Shown piece after piece: positions 44,927-54,466 of a stretch of 64,000 nucleotides of DNA. The DNA comes from Methylobacter sp. GTDB lineage: Bacteria; Pseudomonadota; Gammaproteobacteria; Methylococcales; Methylomonadaceae. Within the stretch, counting starts at the first letter, position 1. Each line of letters starts with the position of its first letter. A program made the position numbers and the translations under genes. The DNA is taken from contig NZ_JALOCF010000012.1 in assembly GCF_023227905.1 (NCBI RefSeq), positions 1 to 64,000 on the forward strand. Reading direction: 5' to 3'. Below the pieces are notes generated by a model. That model did not search any database. It worked only from the letters and a program-made list of their open reading frames with translations, and was not told where the DNA came from.

Positions 44927-47296
44927 CTAAAACTCTTCCCACCCCCCCGAACCGGCTGTCGTCAATGACGCTTTAAGCCTGGCCGTCGGCGGGACAAGGC
45001 GGTAAGCGTCGGCCGAGCTGTCCGCCACCTTAAACCCGCTCACCGTCGCCACCAACGCTTGCGCCTGTTGTTCCAGCGATTCGGCCGCCGCCGCGGCTTG
45101 CTCGACCAGCGCGGCATTTTGCTGGGTGACGTCATCCATTTGCGTGATAGCCTGGCCCACCTGCTCGATGCCGGCGCTTTGCTCGGCGGACGCGGCGGTA
45201 ATCTCGCTCATCATGTCGGTCACGCCCTGCACGGAACTGACGATTTCCTCCATGGTCTGTCCGGCTTGGGCGACCAGCCGGCTACCGCCGGAGACCTTGC
45301 TGAGCGAGTCGGTAATCAGGTCCTTGATTTCCCCGGCCGCGGTCGCGGCGCGTTGCGCGAGATTGCGCACCTCGACGGCGACCACTGCAAAACCCCGGCC
45401 TTGTTCGCCGGCGCGGGCGGCTTCCACGGCCGCATTCAGCGCCAGGATATTGGTCTGGAAGGCGATGTCGTCGATCACCGAAATGATATCGCCGATCTTC
45501 CGGGACGATTCATTGATGTCAGCCATCGTCCGTACGACCCGGTCGACCACGGCAACGCCCTGGCCGGCGATGCCGGTGGCGTCTGCGGCAAGCCGGTTCG
45601 CCTGCTGGGCGTTTGCGGAATTATGCTGCACGGTGGAGGTCAGCTGTTCCATGCTGGCGGCGGTTTGTTGCAGGCTGGCAGCCTGCTGTTCGGTACGGTG
45701 CGACAGGTCGTTGTTGCCGGACGCGATTTCCCGGGTGCCGGTGTTAATGCCGTCGGCAGCGGCCTGGATCCGGCTGATGACCTCCTTGAGTTTTTCTACC
45801 GTGGTGTTGGCGTCTTCTTTGAGCTGGCCGAACAGGCCGGCATAGTCGCTGCGAATGGTCTCGGTCAGGTCGCCGCGGGACAAGGCATTGAGCACCCGCA
45901 CCACGTCATTGAGTCCGGCCTCGCTAGTCTGCATCAGCCGGTTGATGTCGGCCCCCAGATGGCGCAAAAAGCCTTCCTTGCCGTCCAGCTCCAGGCGCAG
46001 GCTGAAGTCGCCCCGGGCCGCGGCCTCGACGATGCGGGCGACTTCATTCTCGGCGATGACCTCGTCGGTGCGGTCGTGCCATTCGGCGACCGTGCCCAGC
46101 CGTTGGCCCTGCTCGTTGACGACCGGGTTGGCGATCACTTCCATCGACCGACCGCCGACCGTCATGCCGGCGGTATAGGTGCCGGTTAAGGCGGCCAGCA
46201 GGTCGGCCTGGTGCGAGGGATGGGCGTGGAAATCATCGATGCGGGCGCCGACCAGGCGGTCGATCGAGACGCTTGCCCCGCCGTTGCGCGAGGTAGCTTC
46301 CCTGTCGGTCTTGCCGAGAATCTTGATCACTTCCCGGTTGGCGTAGATGATGCGGCGGTCGTTGTCGGCGATCATCACGCCGGTGCTGACGTTGTCCAAC
46401 GCGATCTTGACGCGCAGGGTTTCGTCGGCGGCTTTCCGATCCGCTGTGATGCGCTCCAGCAGTTGTTGCTGCATGTGTTTCATCGCATATAGCAAACTGC
46501 TTTTGTCGTTCCGATCAACCTGAATATCCCGATTTAAATTGCCTTCGGCAATTTCCATGGCAATCGCTTTTGCAAAGTAAGGGTCAATGCCCAAACTCTT
46601 GTTCAGGTAGCGGGTTAAGTAAACAGCAATACCCAATCCCAGGCCGATGCCGGTCAAAGATATGACCAGCATGATCATGGACGCACGCTGGGTTGATTCG
46701 ACAATGGCATGGGCGTTATTTTTAGCGTCGTTCACACCCTGATTTTTAATTCTGTTGAGTTGCGTGCGCAGGTTTTTCGCCAGTTTATTGAAATCGTTCA
46801 GAACCTGGTTACCGGCATCTACGCCCTCGGCAGAGTAGACCGCGGTCATGCGCTTGCCTTCGCTGTAGTACCAGTCAAAAGCGGTATCGAGGGCCGCCAA
46901 TTCTTTCAACTTCATCTCGGATGAAGCGAAATTGTTTAATGTTGCACCCTGGCTGGACTGAGCGGATTCCGAATTCGTTGAGGCATCCGCCTGCAGACGC
47001 TCACGAAACTGTGCAATGCCCTGCTTGAAGTCTTCGACAGCCCTTTGGGCATCCTGAAAACTGTCCGGGTCCTGGCTGATTGAAGCCTGGGTAAGCAGTT
47101 GTTGTACTTGGACGGTATAAACCGCCATACGCTCTGCCAACAACGCATTGGGCAAATAGGTATCATCTACTTTCGCGACATCGCGCTGAGTCTGCGAAAA
47201 ACTAAGCAAACCCACGCCAACTATGCCTATCATCAAACTGATGATGGCGAGAAAACCGAGTAATATACGGACTTTGAAACTTATATAACCAAACAT
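44927..47296 (-). CDS. Methyl-accepting chemotaxis protein with PAS domain
   Basis: 789 aa. An N-terminal membrane helix is followed by a long helical periplasmic region (about 35-200), a second membrane helix (about 205-228), a HAMP domain, a PAS domain (about 290-400, with GVMIADNDRRIIYANREVIK), a second HAMP-like helix and the MA signalling domain. The MA hairpin tip (DIAFQTNILALNAAVEAARA) is intact. The C-terminus ends in GGWEEF, matching the xWxxF tether for CheR/CheB. It should signal to CheA/CheW at a pole. The PAS domain may bind a cofactor, though which is unclear. Confidence 0.92.
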   Translation of the reverse strand: MFGYISFKVRILLGFLAIISLMIGIVGVGLLSFSQTQRDVAKVDDTYLPNALLAERMAVYTVQVQQLLTQASISQDPDSFQDAQRAVEDFKQGIAQFRERLQADASTNSESAQSSQGATLNNFASSEMKLKELAALDTAFDWYYSEGKRMTAVYSAEGVDAGNQVLNDFNKLAKNLRTQLNRIKNQGVNDAKNNAHAIVESTQRASMIMLVISLTGIGLGLGIAVYLTRYLNKSLGIDPYFAKAIAMEIAEGNLNRDIQVDRNDKSSLLYAMKHMQQQLLERITADRKAADETLRVKIALDNVSTGVMIADNDRRIIYANREVIKILGKTDREATSRNGGASVSIDRLVGARIDDFHAHPSHQADLLAALTGTYTAGMTVGGRSMEVIANPVVNEQGQRLGTVAEWHDRTDEVIAENEVARIVEAAARGDFSLRLELDGKEGFLRHLGADINRLMQTSEAGLNDVVRVLNALSRGDLTETIRSDYAGLFGQLKEDANTTVEKLKEVISRIQAAADGINTGTREIASGNNDLSHRTEQQAASLQQTAASMEQLTSTVQHNSANAQQANRLAADATGIAGQGVAVVDRVVRTMADINESSRKIGDIISVIDDIAFQTNILALNAAVEAARAGEQGRGFAVVAVEVRNLAQRAATAAGEIKDLITDSLSKVSGGSRLVAQAGQTMEEIVSSVQGVTDMMSEITAASAEQSAGIEQVGQAITQMDDVTQQNAALVEQAAAAAESLEQQAQALVATVSGFKVADSSADAYRLVPPTARLKASLTTAGSGGWEEF

Positions 47297-47373
47297 TTTA
47301 AGAACCTTTTTATATTATTTACTAGTTCCACGCTTTCACGTTGTATAAGGAAAATGGGATATCCGCTTAAGGG

Positions 47374-49170
47374 TTAATTAACCACATGCAGTTTTGTAAC
47401 TGTCCCATAAGCAGAAAATTGAAGATTTTTTCTGCCTTTTTCCACTTTCCGTTGGTTAATAAACAAACTATTCCCTTCAATTTTTTTGGCCTGTTTTTTG
47501 GCTTCGGATGCTAAATCGGCTATATCCACATGCGACTGACATTGACTGGTTGCAACTGAATCCACCAAGCCAATCGACAAACTGATCAACGGAAAAAAGC
47601 ATTTTTCTCCCGCTCTGTTTTCAGTAAAGATACCGCCCGTTTTGACATCCTCATCTTTGTAATAGCTGGGGACGGTTCCCTGAAAGTCGTTCAAAATATT
47701 TTTACAGCACTTTCCCCAATCATCACCGGTAAAAATGACTATAAAATCATCTCCGCCGACATGCCCTACCAGGCCGCTCTCAGCAGGAATGTGTTGAGTC
47801 AGCGTGTTGGCAACGGCTTTAATAATATCGTCGCCCGCGCTGTAGCCGTACACATCATTAAACGGCTTGAAGTTGTCCAGATCAAAGTAGCCGAAACTAA
47901 AAGGTACTTTGGCTGCCAACAATTGGTCGATCTGGTCATTGACGGGAACGCTACCTGGCAACAGCGTAAGAGGATTGGCGTGTTTGGCGTTATGGATTTG
48001 CTGACGGGTGATTTCTTCGAGCAGTTTCAATATCGTCCCTATCCCTGCATATTCCCCGTTATGGGTGATAATAAAAGCCTGATCATTACGCATTATCGAC
48101 GTCAGTTGTTTGCTGACCAGTTCAATGGGGGTGTCTTGATCAAAACTTAACGGCGTTTTGTCTATGAACGACTTTATGGGCTTTTTTCCATACAGTTCTA
48201 TACCGTAGCGACTGGAAAACAGTTTGGACAAAAAGTGGTCGCGGAAAATAAGGCCGGTCGCTGCATTGCCATCAACCAGCGGCAAAATAGTTAAGTCACT
48301 ATCGTGATGGAATAAGCTCATGACGTCACTGATCGCGGTTTCTGACGAAACCGGCATTACATATTTAGCGAGATGAGCGGCTTTGATAGCGTTAAATTGA
48401 TTTGGCTGGGCGCTGATAATAAATAGGGATTTATCAACTTTCTCTAAAGGAACGGCCGTTGGCCTGGCAAAATAATAGCCCTGCGCGTGAGTAATGCCCA
48501 TTTGCTCTACGGCTTTAAATTCCTCTTCCGTTTCGATGCCTTCAGCGATAACGTTGCAATTGAGAGAACTGGCAATGTTTTGAATGGAGCGTACAAAATT
48601 AAGCTTGACCGGGTCGTTATGGATGCCTTGTATAAAATGCATGTCGATTTTCACGTACTCAGGCTGTAACTCCGACCATAACCTCAATCCTGAGTAGCCG
48701 GCACCCAAATCATCGATGGCGATTTCAAAGCCCATTTTCCGGTAATGGCTGACCGCTTCGCGCATTAATTGAAAATCATCCGTCGGCTGATGTTCGGTCA
48801 ATTCAATTACCACATATCGCGGATCAATGCCGAACTGGTCCAGCAGCTTAAGCGTTTCCCCTTTTTTAAAGTCCGGTTGCAGCAGCACAGATGGGCTTAC
48901 GTTAATAAACAGCTTTTCCTTGATATTCAGGCTGGCGTAACGCTTTATGGTGACTTCCCGGCAGATGTATTCAAGTTTGGTGCTTAAATCGAAACGTTCG
49001 GCCGTGTCGAACAAGTTAAACGGGCTGTGCAGCGAGCTATCGGATGGCCCGCGGATCAAGGCTTCGTAGCCTATGATTTTCTTTTGCGCTAAAGAAACAA
49101 TGGGCTGAAAATGAGGCGTTAATTGCTTGCCGTTAAGAATTTTTATGAGTTCGGTATGCAGGATTGACAT
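47374..49170 (-). CDS. EAL-CBS-GGDEF cyclic-di-GMP protein
   Basis: 598 aa from the ATG at 49170 (MSILHTELIKILNG); an upstream in-frame start at 49221 is possible. The EAL domain (PHFQPIVSLAQKKIIGYEAL, TEHQPTDD, DDLGAGYSGL and EGIET) appears to keep its catalytic residues. Two CBS-like repeats follow (YVMPVSSETAISDVMSLFHH and LSFDQDTPIELVSKQLTS). The GGDEF domain has GGDDF in the active loop instead of GGDEF or GGEEF, and a normal FDLDNFKPFNDVYGY motif. It may hydrolyse c-di-GMP with the GGDEF part serving as a regulatory GTP sensor. It is the only EAL protein in the window. Confidence 0.9.
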   Translation of the reverse strand: MSILHTELIKILNGKQLTPHFQPIVSLAQKKIIGYEALIRGPSDSSLHSPFNLFDTAERFDLSTKLEYICREVTIKRYASLNIKEKLFINVSPSVLLQPDFKKGETLKLLDQFGIDPRYVVIELTEHQPTDDFQLMREAVSHYRKMGFEIAIDDLGAGYSGLRLWSELQPEYVKIDMHFIQGIHNDPVKLNFVRSIQNIASSLNCNVIAEGIETEEEFKAVEQMGITHAQGYYFARPTAVPLEKVDKSLFIISAQPNQFNAIKAAHLAKYVMPVSSETAISDVMSLFHHDSDLTILPLVDGNAATGLIFRDHFLSKLFSSRYGIELYGKKPIKSFIDKTPLSFDQDTPIELVSKQLTSIMRNDQAFIITHNGEYAGIGTILKLLEEITRQQIHNAKHANPLTLLPGSVPVNDQIDQLLAAKVPFSFGYFDLDNFKPFNDVYGYSAGDDIIKAVANTLTQHIPAESGLVGHVGGDDFIVIFTGDDWGKCCKNILNDFQGTVPSYYKDEDVKTGGIFTENRAGEKCFFPLISLSIGLVDSVATSQCQSHVDIADLASEAKKQAKKIEGNSLFINQRKVEKGRKNLQFSAYGTVTKLHVVN

Positions 49171-49349
49171 GTAGTTCCGATTAAGCGCATAGGTATAAAT
49201 ACTTAAATCAGAATATGACAAGTTTATTACAGCAGTGTGACAGCTTTGTTATGTCATTATGACAATCAAAAACGCGGTCTTGTTTTGCGCTATCGTTTGA
49301 CGATTAATTCCGGTAACACGCTGGTAATTAATCGCCTGTCTAAAGGCAT

Positions 49350-49445
49350 AACCACGAAGGCACGAACAGTTTCGACAATGGAGTAAAGCTCGAAACATAA
49401 AGAAAAATCCGGGTAAAAGCTTTGTGTCTTCGTGCCTTCGTGGTT
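49350..49445. repeat. 17-bp perfect inverted repeat AACCACGAAGGCACGAA / TTCGTGCCTTCGTGGTT
   Basis: Arms at 49350-49366 and 49429-49445, spaced by 62 nt. The sequence and spacing resemble short inverted-repeat elements found in many bacterial intergenic regions. No gene lies inside. Confidence 0.7.
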
Positions 49446-49543
49446 TTAGTTGACGGGGCGAGCGGGCCGCTAATTCACTTACAGCCCATGGCATCCGCGC
49501 TTTTTAATTTAACTATAATATTTGTTCCGGATACCCCCGATCA

Positions 49544-50335
49544 TTAGATTTCTCCTTCCCGAGAAGTTTCCATTTCCAGGTTAGCAAATTCATGTTGTTC
49601 CAGTTTGCCATCTTTTCCGGCATCGACCTTGTCAAAGACTCGTAGCAGTTCAGGAAAGTTTTGCAATTCATCCTTGGTAATGTAGTGATCGCCATTGACA
49701 TCGGCTTGACAAAATGTAGGGTATAAAGGAAATTCCCCCGTATTTCTTTCAGACCTTTGTACAGGAGGTTTTTGTTCACCTGCAAATGGACATTCAGTCT
49801 TCGGCGCATTGGCTTGCTGAGTGCTTTGATCGGTAGCGCCTTGACTGCCCTGCTGAGTGCTTTGGCGGTTAGCATCTTGACTACCTTGCTGAGTGCTTTG
49901 ACCAGTGGCGCCTTGACTACCAGAAGCGGGGGCTTGGCCGCTAGTTCCTGCTGTAGCGGATGGTTCGCTTGGCTTTGTAGTTTCCTGACTCGGTGTGCCG
50001 GCAGCGGCTTGGCCCGCCTCCCCGCCCTTTTCGCCTGTGCTTGTGGCTTGTTCAGCTTTTTTAGCTTCAGTCTCACTTGCCCCTGAAGGCTGCGCAGGTT
50101 TTTGGCTGCCGGTTTCCGTGGTACTTGACGGACCTTGATAAGGGACATATCGGTAATATAAATCGGTATCTTCAGTGCCGGCGTTTACCGAATTGGATGC
50201 AAGACTAAGGCTGATGCTTATAATGACCAGCCAAACCGGTAAACTGAAAATTTTAAAAAAATTCAAGTTCGTCTGCTCTAACGGGCGCATATTTATGACG
50301 TCAGATATTTCATAAACACTTTTTTTGATTTTCAT
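49544..50335 (-). CDS. Secreted EF-hand protein with low-complexity Gln/Ser/Thr region
   Basis: 263 aa. The ATG at 50335 has AAGGA 7 nt upstream. A basic N-terminus is followed by a hydrophobic signal segment (FSLPVWLVIISISLSLA) and a probable cleavage near NAG, so it is likely exported. A Gln/Ser/Thr/Gly/Ala/Pro-rich low-complexity region with a repeated STQQGSQ unit occupies about 75-190. Two EF-hands lie at the C-terminus: DVNGDHYITKDEL and DAGKDGKLEQHEF, each with the spaced acidic calcium ligands. It probably binds calcium in the envelope. No partner gene was identified. Confidence 0.85.
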   Translation of the reverse strand: MKIKKSVYEISDVINMRPLEQTNLNFFKIFSLPVWLVIISISLSLASNSVNAGTEDTDLYYRYVPYQGPSSTTETGSQKPAQPSGASETEAKKAEQATSTGEKGGEAGQAAAGTPSQETTKPSEPSATAGTSGQAPASGSQGATGQSTQQGSQDANRQSTQQGSQGATDQSTQQANAPKTECPFAGEQKPPVQRSERNTGEFPLYPTFCQADVNGDHYITKDELQNFPELLRVFDKVDAGKDGKLEQHEFANLEMETSREGEI

Positions 50336-51260
50336 AATGGTTTCCTTATCTTTGGAGAGTTATAAAGATCAGCTTTATCGTGAAAATGATTTCAACGGTA
50401 ATATCTAGTTGATTGCCTGCTCATGTGAAAATAACTATTAACGTTTGTGAGGGGTTAATAATGGCATGCCATTATCAATAAGATAGAAAATGACATCGAA
50501 GCCATGTTCAACTGCGTTCGGTTTAAGCACAAATCCCAAAAAAAACGGCGGATTCAAGCTGGATTAATCATATATGCACAAGTATTTTTAGTCGGTGCGC
50601 TATCACACAATGGCTTGAATACCAGCCCTGAACTTTAATCGCCTATTTGATCGTGTTTTTAATAGTTGTAGATGATGGAAAACTCCGGATAAACGGAGGA
50701 AAAATCCAACAACATGCCAAGCCTGTTCATTTGGTGAGCCAAAATAAGGGATCTTCAGGTCCAAATACCAGCTATCACGCCGAGTCCGCTTATTTGATGA
50801 TCCAAAATATGGGCATCTCTCCTTTATTCCGATAGTCGTTGGGATGCAAAGAAATTTGCTGTATTAACCGTAACAATGAATAGCTCAGCAGTTTACAAAG
50901 CCTCGTTAAAACGGATAGCCAAGGATTGCCCATAAAAGAAAATTTCTTATAACCATGGATTTTATAAGAGCGAAGGTCAATAATACCCAGGGTCACTGAT
51001 AACTAATGCTAGAGTTTTAGTCGTCAGCGAAGTTATGTTTTCTAAGTTATTTAAAACTGGGTAAATCTAAAACCTCAGTCCGATGAAACTGGTCTAGTCT
51101 TGGTAAGCGTTTACGAAGGCTAATCAGCTATGACGGCAAGGCCGCTCTCGTAGGATAGCCAGTGAAAATGGCTCGTCGGATTGCTGCCCAATGTCATCCC
51201 AAATACTCAAGCTGTAATCTAACTTAGAGTTTCCTATTTAGCTCAATTGATAATAACTAT
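50336..51260. other. Intergenic region before the WYL-GGDEF gene
   Basis: About 925 bp without a convincing gene. The frames at 50647-50835 and 50790-50996 lack ribosome binding sites. I saw no insertion-sequence ends or tRNA. Confidence 0.5.
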
Positions 51261-52553
51261 ATGAATGAAATGCTGTCTCCAGGCGAAGCGCTTATCTACC
51301 ATTTTGCTAACCGCTATCTCCGCCATTTATTGCCTGCGGAATACCGGGCTGCATTGCAAGACCGGTTTATCTGTGCCGAACAGAAGATAAAGGATGATCC
51401 CGAGGCGTTAGCCTGGAGCCAACGCGTATTGTGGCTACCACACTGGGACGGCGTGTTATCCAGTCCTGTTGCACTCGATGCGGTGGCGGAAACACTGTCC
51501 ACGGCATTGCTAAAAAACAGGCAAGTAACGATACGTTATCAAGGAAAAAAGGAGCTTCTTCAGTTCAATGTGTTTGGCTTAATTAAACGTGATGAGAGCT
51601 TGCTGGCTTTAGGTTCCTATGGCCAAAGTCGAGATCCGTTGGTGCTGGCGGCCCGCAAGATTTTGGCGATTGAGTTGACAGAGACTCCGGCCATTCAGCC
51701 AGCACCCGGTTTTGATGTGCAAGACTTCTTGCAGAGGCAATTGAATTTCCCTCATGCTCCCGAAAAAATCGCTTGTTTGCAAATAGAATTTGCTGAAGAA
51801 CTCTACAGCTATGTGTGTGATCATGTATTGGTCGCTGAGCGAATCCATATCATTAAACCAGAGGATTATCATCATAACGGCTATTTTTTACTGGAAGCCT
51901 ACGGTATTGCGGATGGCGAGCGGCTACGGCAATGGATCAGAGGTTTTGGCAGCCTGGCGCAAGTACTGAAACCAAATAATATGCGATTAATAATGGAGCA
52001 AGCCAGGCTCGATACCCGCACCAATTTGTTGACTGCCATTGAATTTCAACGCTGCTTGAAACGGGAAATTCAACGCTGCCTGCGCGATAACCAGATGACC
52101 TTTGCCTTGCTGATTCTCGATTTGGATCACTTCAAGCAGGTCAACGACCGTAACGGCCACGATTTTGGCGACGTTGTGCTCTTACAGGTTGCCGACTGCA
52201 TCCGGGAATATGATGAAGCGGCCCGTCATGGCGGAGAAGAGTTCTGCATCTTATTGCCGGATACCCGTGCTGACGAGGCTCACGCTATTGCGGAACGGAT
52301 TCGCCAAAGAATCGAGCAACAAGAGATCGAGAATCAGCAGGGTACCGTGGTGCCTGTTAGCACCAGTATCGGTTTAGCCGCTTATCCTGATGATTTGTCG
52401 GCAGAAATAAAATCAGAAATCTTGAGTAGTCATCATGCTGCTGAACTTAGCGAAAAAATTGGTTCGGCGATTTTTTATCAGGCTGACCAAGCACTATACA
52501 AAGCCAAAGCACAAGGCCGAAACCGGGTATACAGGGCGGTGGTATCAGCGTGA
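51261..52553 (+). CDS. WYL-WCX domain fused to a GGDEF diguanylate cyclase
   Basis: 430 aa. The N-terminal ~250 residues resemble the middle and end of a WYL regulator without its DNA-binding winged helix: LSPGEALIYHFANRYLRHLL, then QVTIRYQGKKELLQFNVFGL and IKRDESLLALGSY (WYL core), then YFLLEAYGIADGERLRQWIR and FGSLAQVL (WCX-like). The C-terminal GGDEF domain has ALLILDLDHFKQVNDRNGHD and the active loop HGGEEF (about 323). The natural reading is a c-di-GMP synthase whose sensing module is the WYL ligand-binding fold. WYL domains are usually attached to a DNA-binding head, so this fusion is unusual. Confidence 0.85.
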   Translation: MNEMLSPGEALIYHFANRYLRHLLPAEYRAALQDRFICAEQKIKDDPEALAWSQRVLWLPHWDGVLSSPVALDAVAETLSTALLKNRQVTIRYQGKKELLQFNVFGLIKRDESLLALGSYGQSRDPLVLAARKILAIELTETPAIQPAPGFDVQDFLQRQLNFPHAPEKIACLQIEFAEELYSYVCDHVLVAERIHIIKPEDYHHNGYFLLEAYGIADGERLRQWIRGFGSLAQVLKPNNMRLIMEQARLDTRTNLLTAIEFQRCLKREIQRCLRDNQMTFALLILDLDHFKQVNDRNGHDFGDVVLLQVADCIREYDEAARHGGEEFCILLPDTRADEAHAIAERIRQRIEQQEIENQQGTVVPVSTSIGLAAYPDDLSAEIKSEILSSHHAAELSEKIGSAIFYQADQALYKAKAQGRNRVYRAVVSA

Positions 52554-52797
52554 GCAAGATTAATGCGGCCGTATTAATCGGTAACAGAGGTCGCTAAACG
52601 ATAATCAGCTTGGACATAATCTTGCTTTTAGTTAACAGAATACATACCAACCTTGGTTCAACTATTAGAAGAAGGTAAAGTGGACCCCATACTGCCGCAG
52701 GCTCTAACTGCCATCAACATTCTTGAGCATCTGCAATTCACTCAAAGCCCAGTCTTTCTTCAACTATTCTTTTTTTGTCCTCGTTTTAATGATGCCT

Positions 52798-53283
52798 TTA
52801 TTTGTTTTCAACGACGCTTATGTGCCCATCGCTTTCCATATAGGCCTCCTTCACATTTGAAATATCGGAAACCCCTTGCTCGCGAAGCTGCACCATCAAT
52901 TCCTCGTCAGTTACTAATTCCTTTCTCATGTTTCTACGTAATAATTGACCGTTTTTTACCAGAAGGAGCGGCGGCGGTTCAATAAGACGTTGGAAGATCG
53001 GTGATTTATAACTCAGCCAATCGAGCGCAAAATTCCAGAAAATAATAGTGGCAACCAGCAGTATGCCGTTGGGAATAGACTTGTATTCACCCGCCATACC
53101 ATTCTGCGAAGCATCGGCAAGAAGAGTGATCAGAAGTAAATCGGTTATCCCAAGCGTCCCGGATTGCCGTTTAAGAATGACGCGTAACAGAATGAACAAC
53201 GCAAGATACATTATCGACCCGCGCACCACGATCTCGATTAATGGAATATCAGGTAAAAAAATTGCTTTCCAATCGATATTCAT
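52798..53283 (-). CDS. DUF421 (YetF-like) membrane protein
   Basis: 161 aa from the ATG at 53283 (MNIDWKAIFLPDIPL), which has AGGAGG 6 nt upstream. Three N-terminal hydrophobic segments (SIMYLALFILLRVIL, LLLITLLADASQ, GILLVATIIFWNFAL) are followed by a cytoplasmic DUF421 domain (LVKNGQLLRRNMRKELVTDE then ELMVQLREQGV and VKEAYMESDGHISVV). The family is linked to stress and spore physiology in other bacteria. The exact function is unknown. It sits among other stress-type genes. Confidence 0.85.
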   Translation of the reverse strand: MNIDWKAIFLPDIPLIEIVVRGSIMYLALFILLRVILKRQSGTLGITDLLLITLLADASQNGMAGEYKSIPNGILLVATIIFWNFALDWLSYKSPIFQRLIEPPPLLLVKNGQLLRRNMRKELVTDEELMVQLREQGVSDISNVKEAYMESDGHISVVENK

Positions 53284-53724
53284 AACGTACCTCCTGAGAT
53301 GGTTTATATGATGCCCTTTATCAATTCCTTCCTGAATGCACATATTGTCCCGTGCGGTTAAGCACGGCAGCCCAGTTGAAGACCGTACCGACTATTCATT
53401 TCTAACCGCTGAACTATAACCAACGGCAGATTGTGTTCGCCCCATCCATTATCGCTGAGGCAACAAAAGGCTTGCTTTTTCTTATGCTCAACCATATCCG
53501 TTGTTTGCTTATATCATTGGATATAGCCAGATTGCAAAGAGATTCAAGCCGTTATCTTCGACAAATTCAGAATCAGTCTGCCGAATGCTTAAAAACAGTT
53601 TAATTAGAAGATGCGATATTCCAGATAAGGAGTGTTTGGCAACATTTTTGGGTTATGCTTAAATGCTCGAAACAAAGAACAATTGGCTTAAATAAATTCA
53701 CCACCAAACTGATAAGGAGACAAT
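53284..53724. other. Spacer with divergent promoters
   Basis: It contains the promoters of the DUF421 gene (minus) and of the gene at 53725 (plus). No gene is seen; AAGGAGA immediately precedes 53725. Confidence 0.45.
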
Positions 53725-54192
53725 ATGAGTTTTAAATCCGGGTTAATAAAAATGGCAATAAAATGCACACCTAATTTTATGGTTATATGGGTAGCGAATA
53801 TAATCCTGAAAGGCATTGCAGAATTAAAGGATTTTAGTTTTGAGCTCGAGCCACGAACAGCATACGTTCAAGTCCAGCTCGTCGGTGAAGTTGAAACGAT
53901 TGACGTTTGGATGGAAGATTTTGCTGTCGTTAAAAATGACGGAGACTATCACTTAGTCATTCAAAAAGCAGAATCGAACAGGCTCTGGTTGAGCAATATT
54001 CTGTCCCGCATCGCAGGAAAAACATGGAAAATCCCTGAAATCCCTCAGATAGCGTCTCATCTTGAGCTAATTGCCGAATTGTTCAAACCCGAAATTGTGG
54101 TACAGGAAGCTCCTGAACAGAAATTTCCTGAACTGGAAGCGCCGAAACAGGAAAAACAAGAAGAATTAGAAAATTCTGATCCTGAGAAATAA
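53725..54192 (+). CDS. Uncharacterised 155-aa protein
   Basis: AAGGAGA precedes the ATG at 53725 (MSFKSGLIKMAIKCTPNFMV). There is one possible hydrophobic segment near residues 12-30 (NFMVIWVANIILKG), then a beta-rich stretch (YVQVQLVGEVETIDVWMEDF) and an acidic Glu-rich C-terminal tail. I recognise no family. It lies between stress-type genes, and its last 40 residues are probably disordered. Confidence 0.7.
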   Translation: MSFKSGLIKMAIKCTPNFMVIWVANIILKGIAELKDFSFELEPRTAYVQVQLVGEVETIDVWMEDFAVVKNDGDYHLVIQKAESNRLWLSNILSRIAGKTWKIPEIPQIASHLELIAELFKPEIVVQEAPEQKFPELEAPKQEKQEELENSDPEK

Positions 54193-54429
54193 AAGTAGCT
54201 ATTAGATCATTGTCACAAAAACCGTTACCCCTAGACAATGATCTGACGGTTTGCGGTATTAGTGTGATCTTTGCTAAAGACGAAACTCTTCAAACACAAG
54301 CCGTGTCGGAATACGAGATAATCAGCAATAAAACCTCGGATTCCGTAGGCTCCACCTCTAAATCAGCAGATTAAAAGCTGATCCGGCTAAATGAAAATTC
54401 ACGGAGTTATTAATCTGAAAATAATAAAG

Positions 54430-54457
54430 AAAGCGGCAAATAAATATTCACCGCTTT
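54430..54457 (-). terminator. Terminator of the DUF2382 operon
   Basis: AAAGCGG (54430-54436) pairs with CCGCTTT (54451-54457). On the minus strand the right-hand arm is followed by CTTTATTATTTT. Confidence 0.7.
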
Positions 54458-54466
54458 AAAAACCGT

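Noticed and set aside
45059..46189. Open frame of 376 codons on the plus strand across the chemoreceptor
   Set aside because: It is the reverse shadow of the GC-rich MA signalling domain; no ribosome binding site, and its composition is that of antisense codons.
49513..50148. Long Lys/Gln-rich minus-strand frame overlapping the EF-hand gene
   Set aside because: It is an out-of-frame shadow of the low-complexity region of the EF-hand protein, which has the signal peptide, ribosome binding site and EF-hand motifs.
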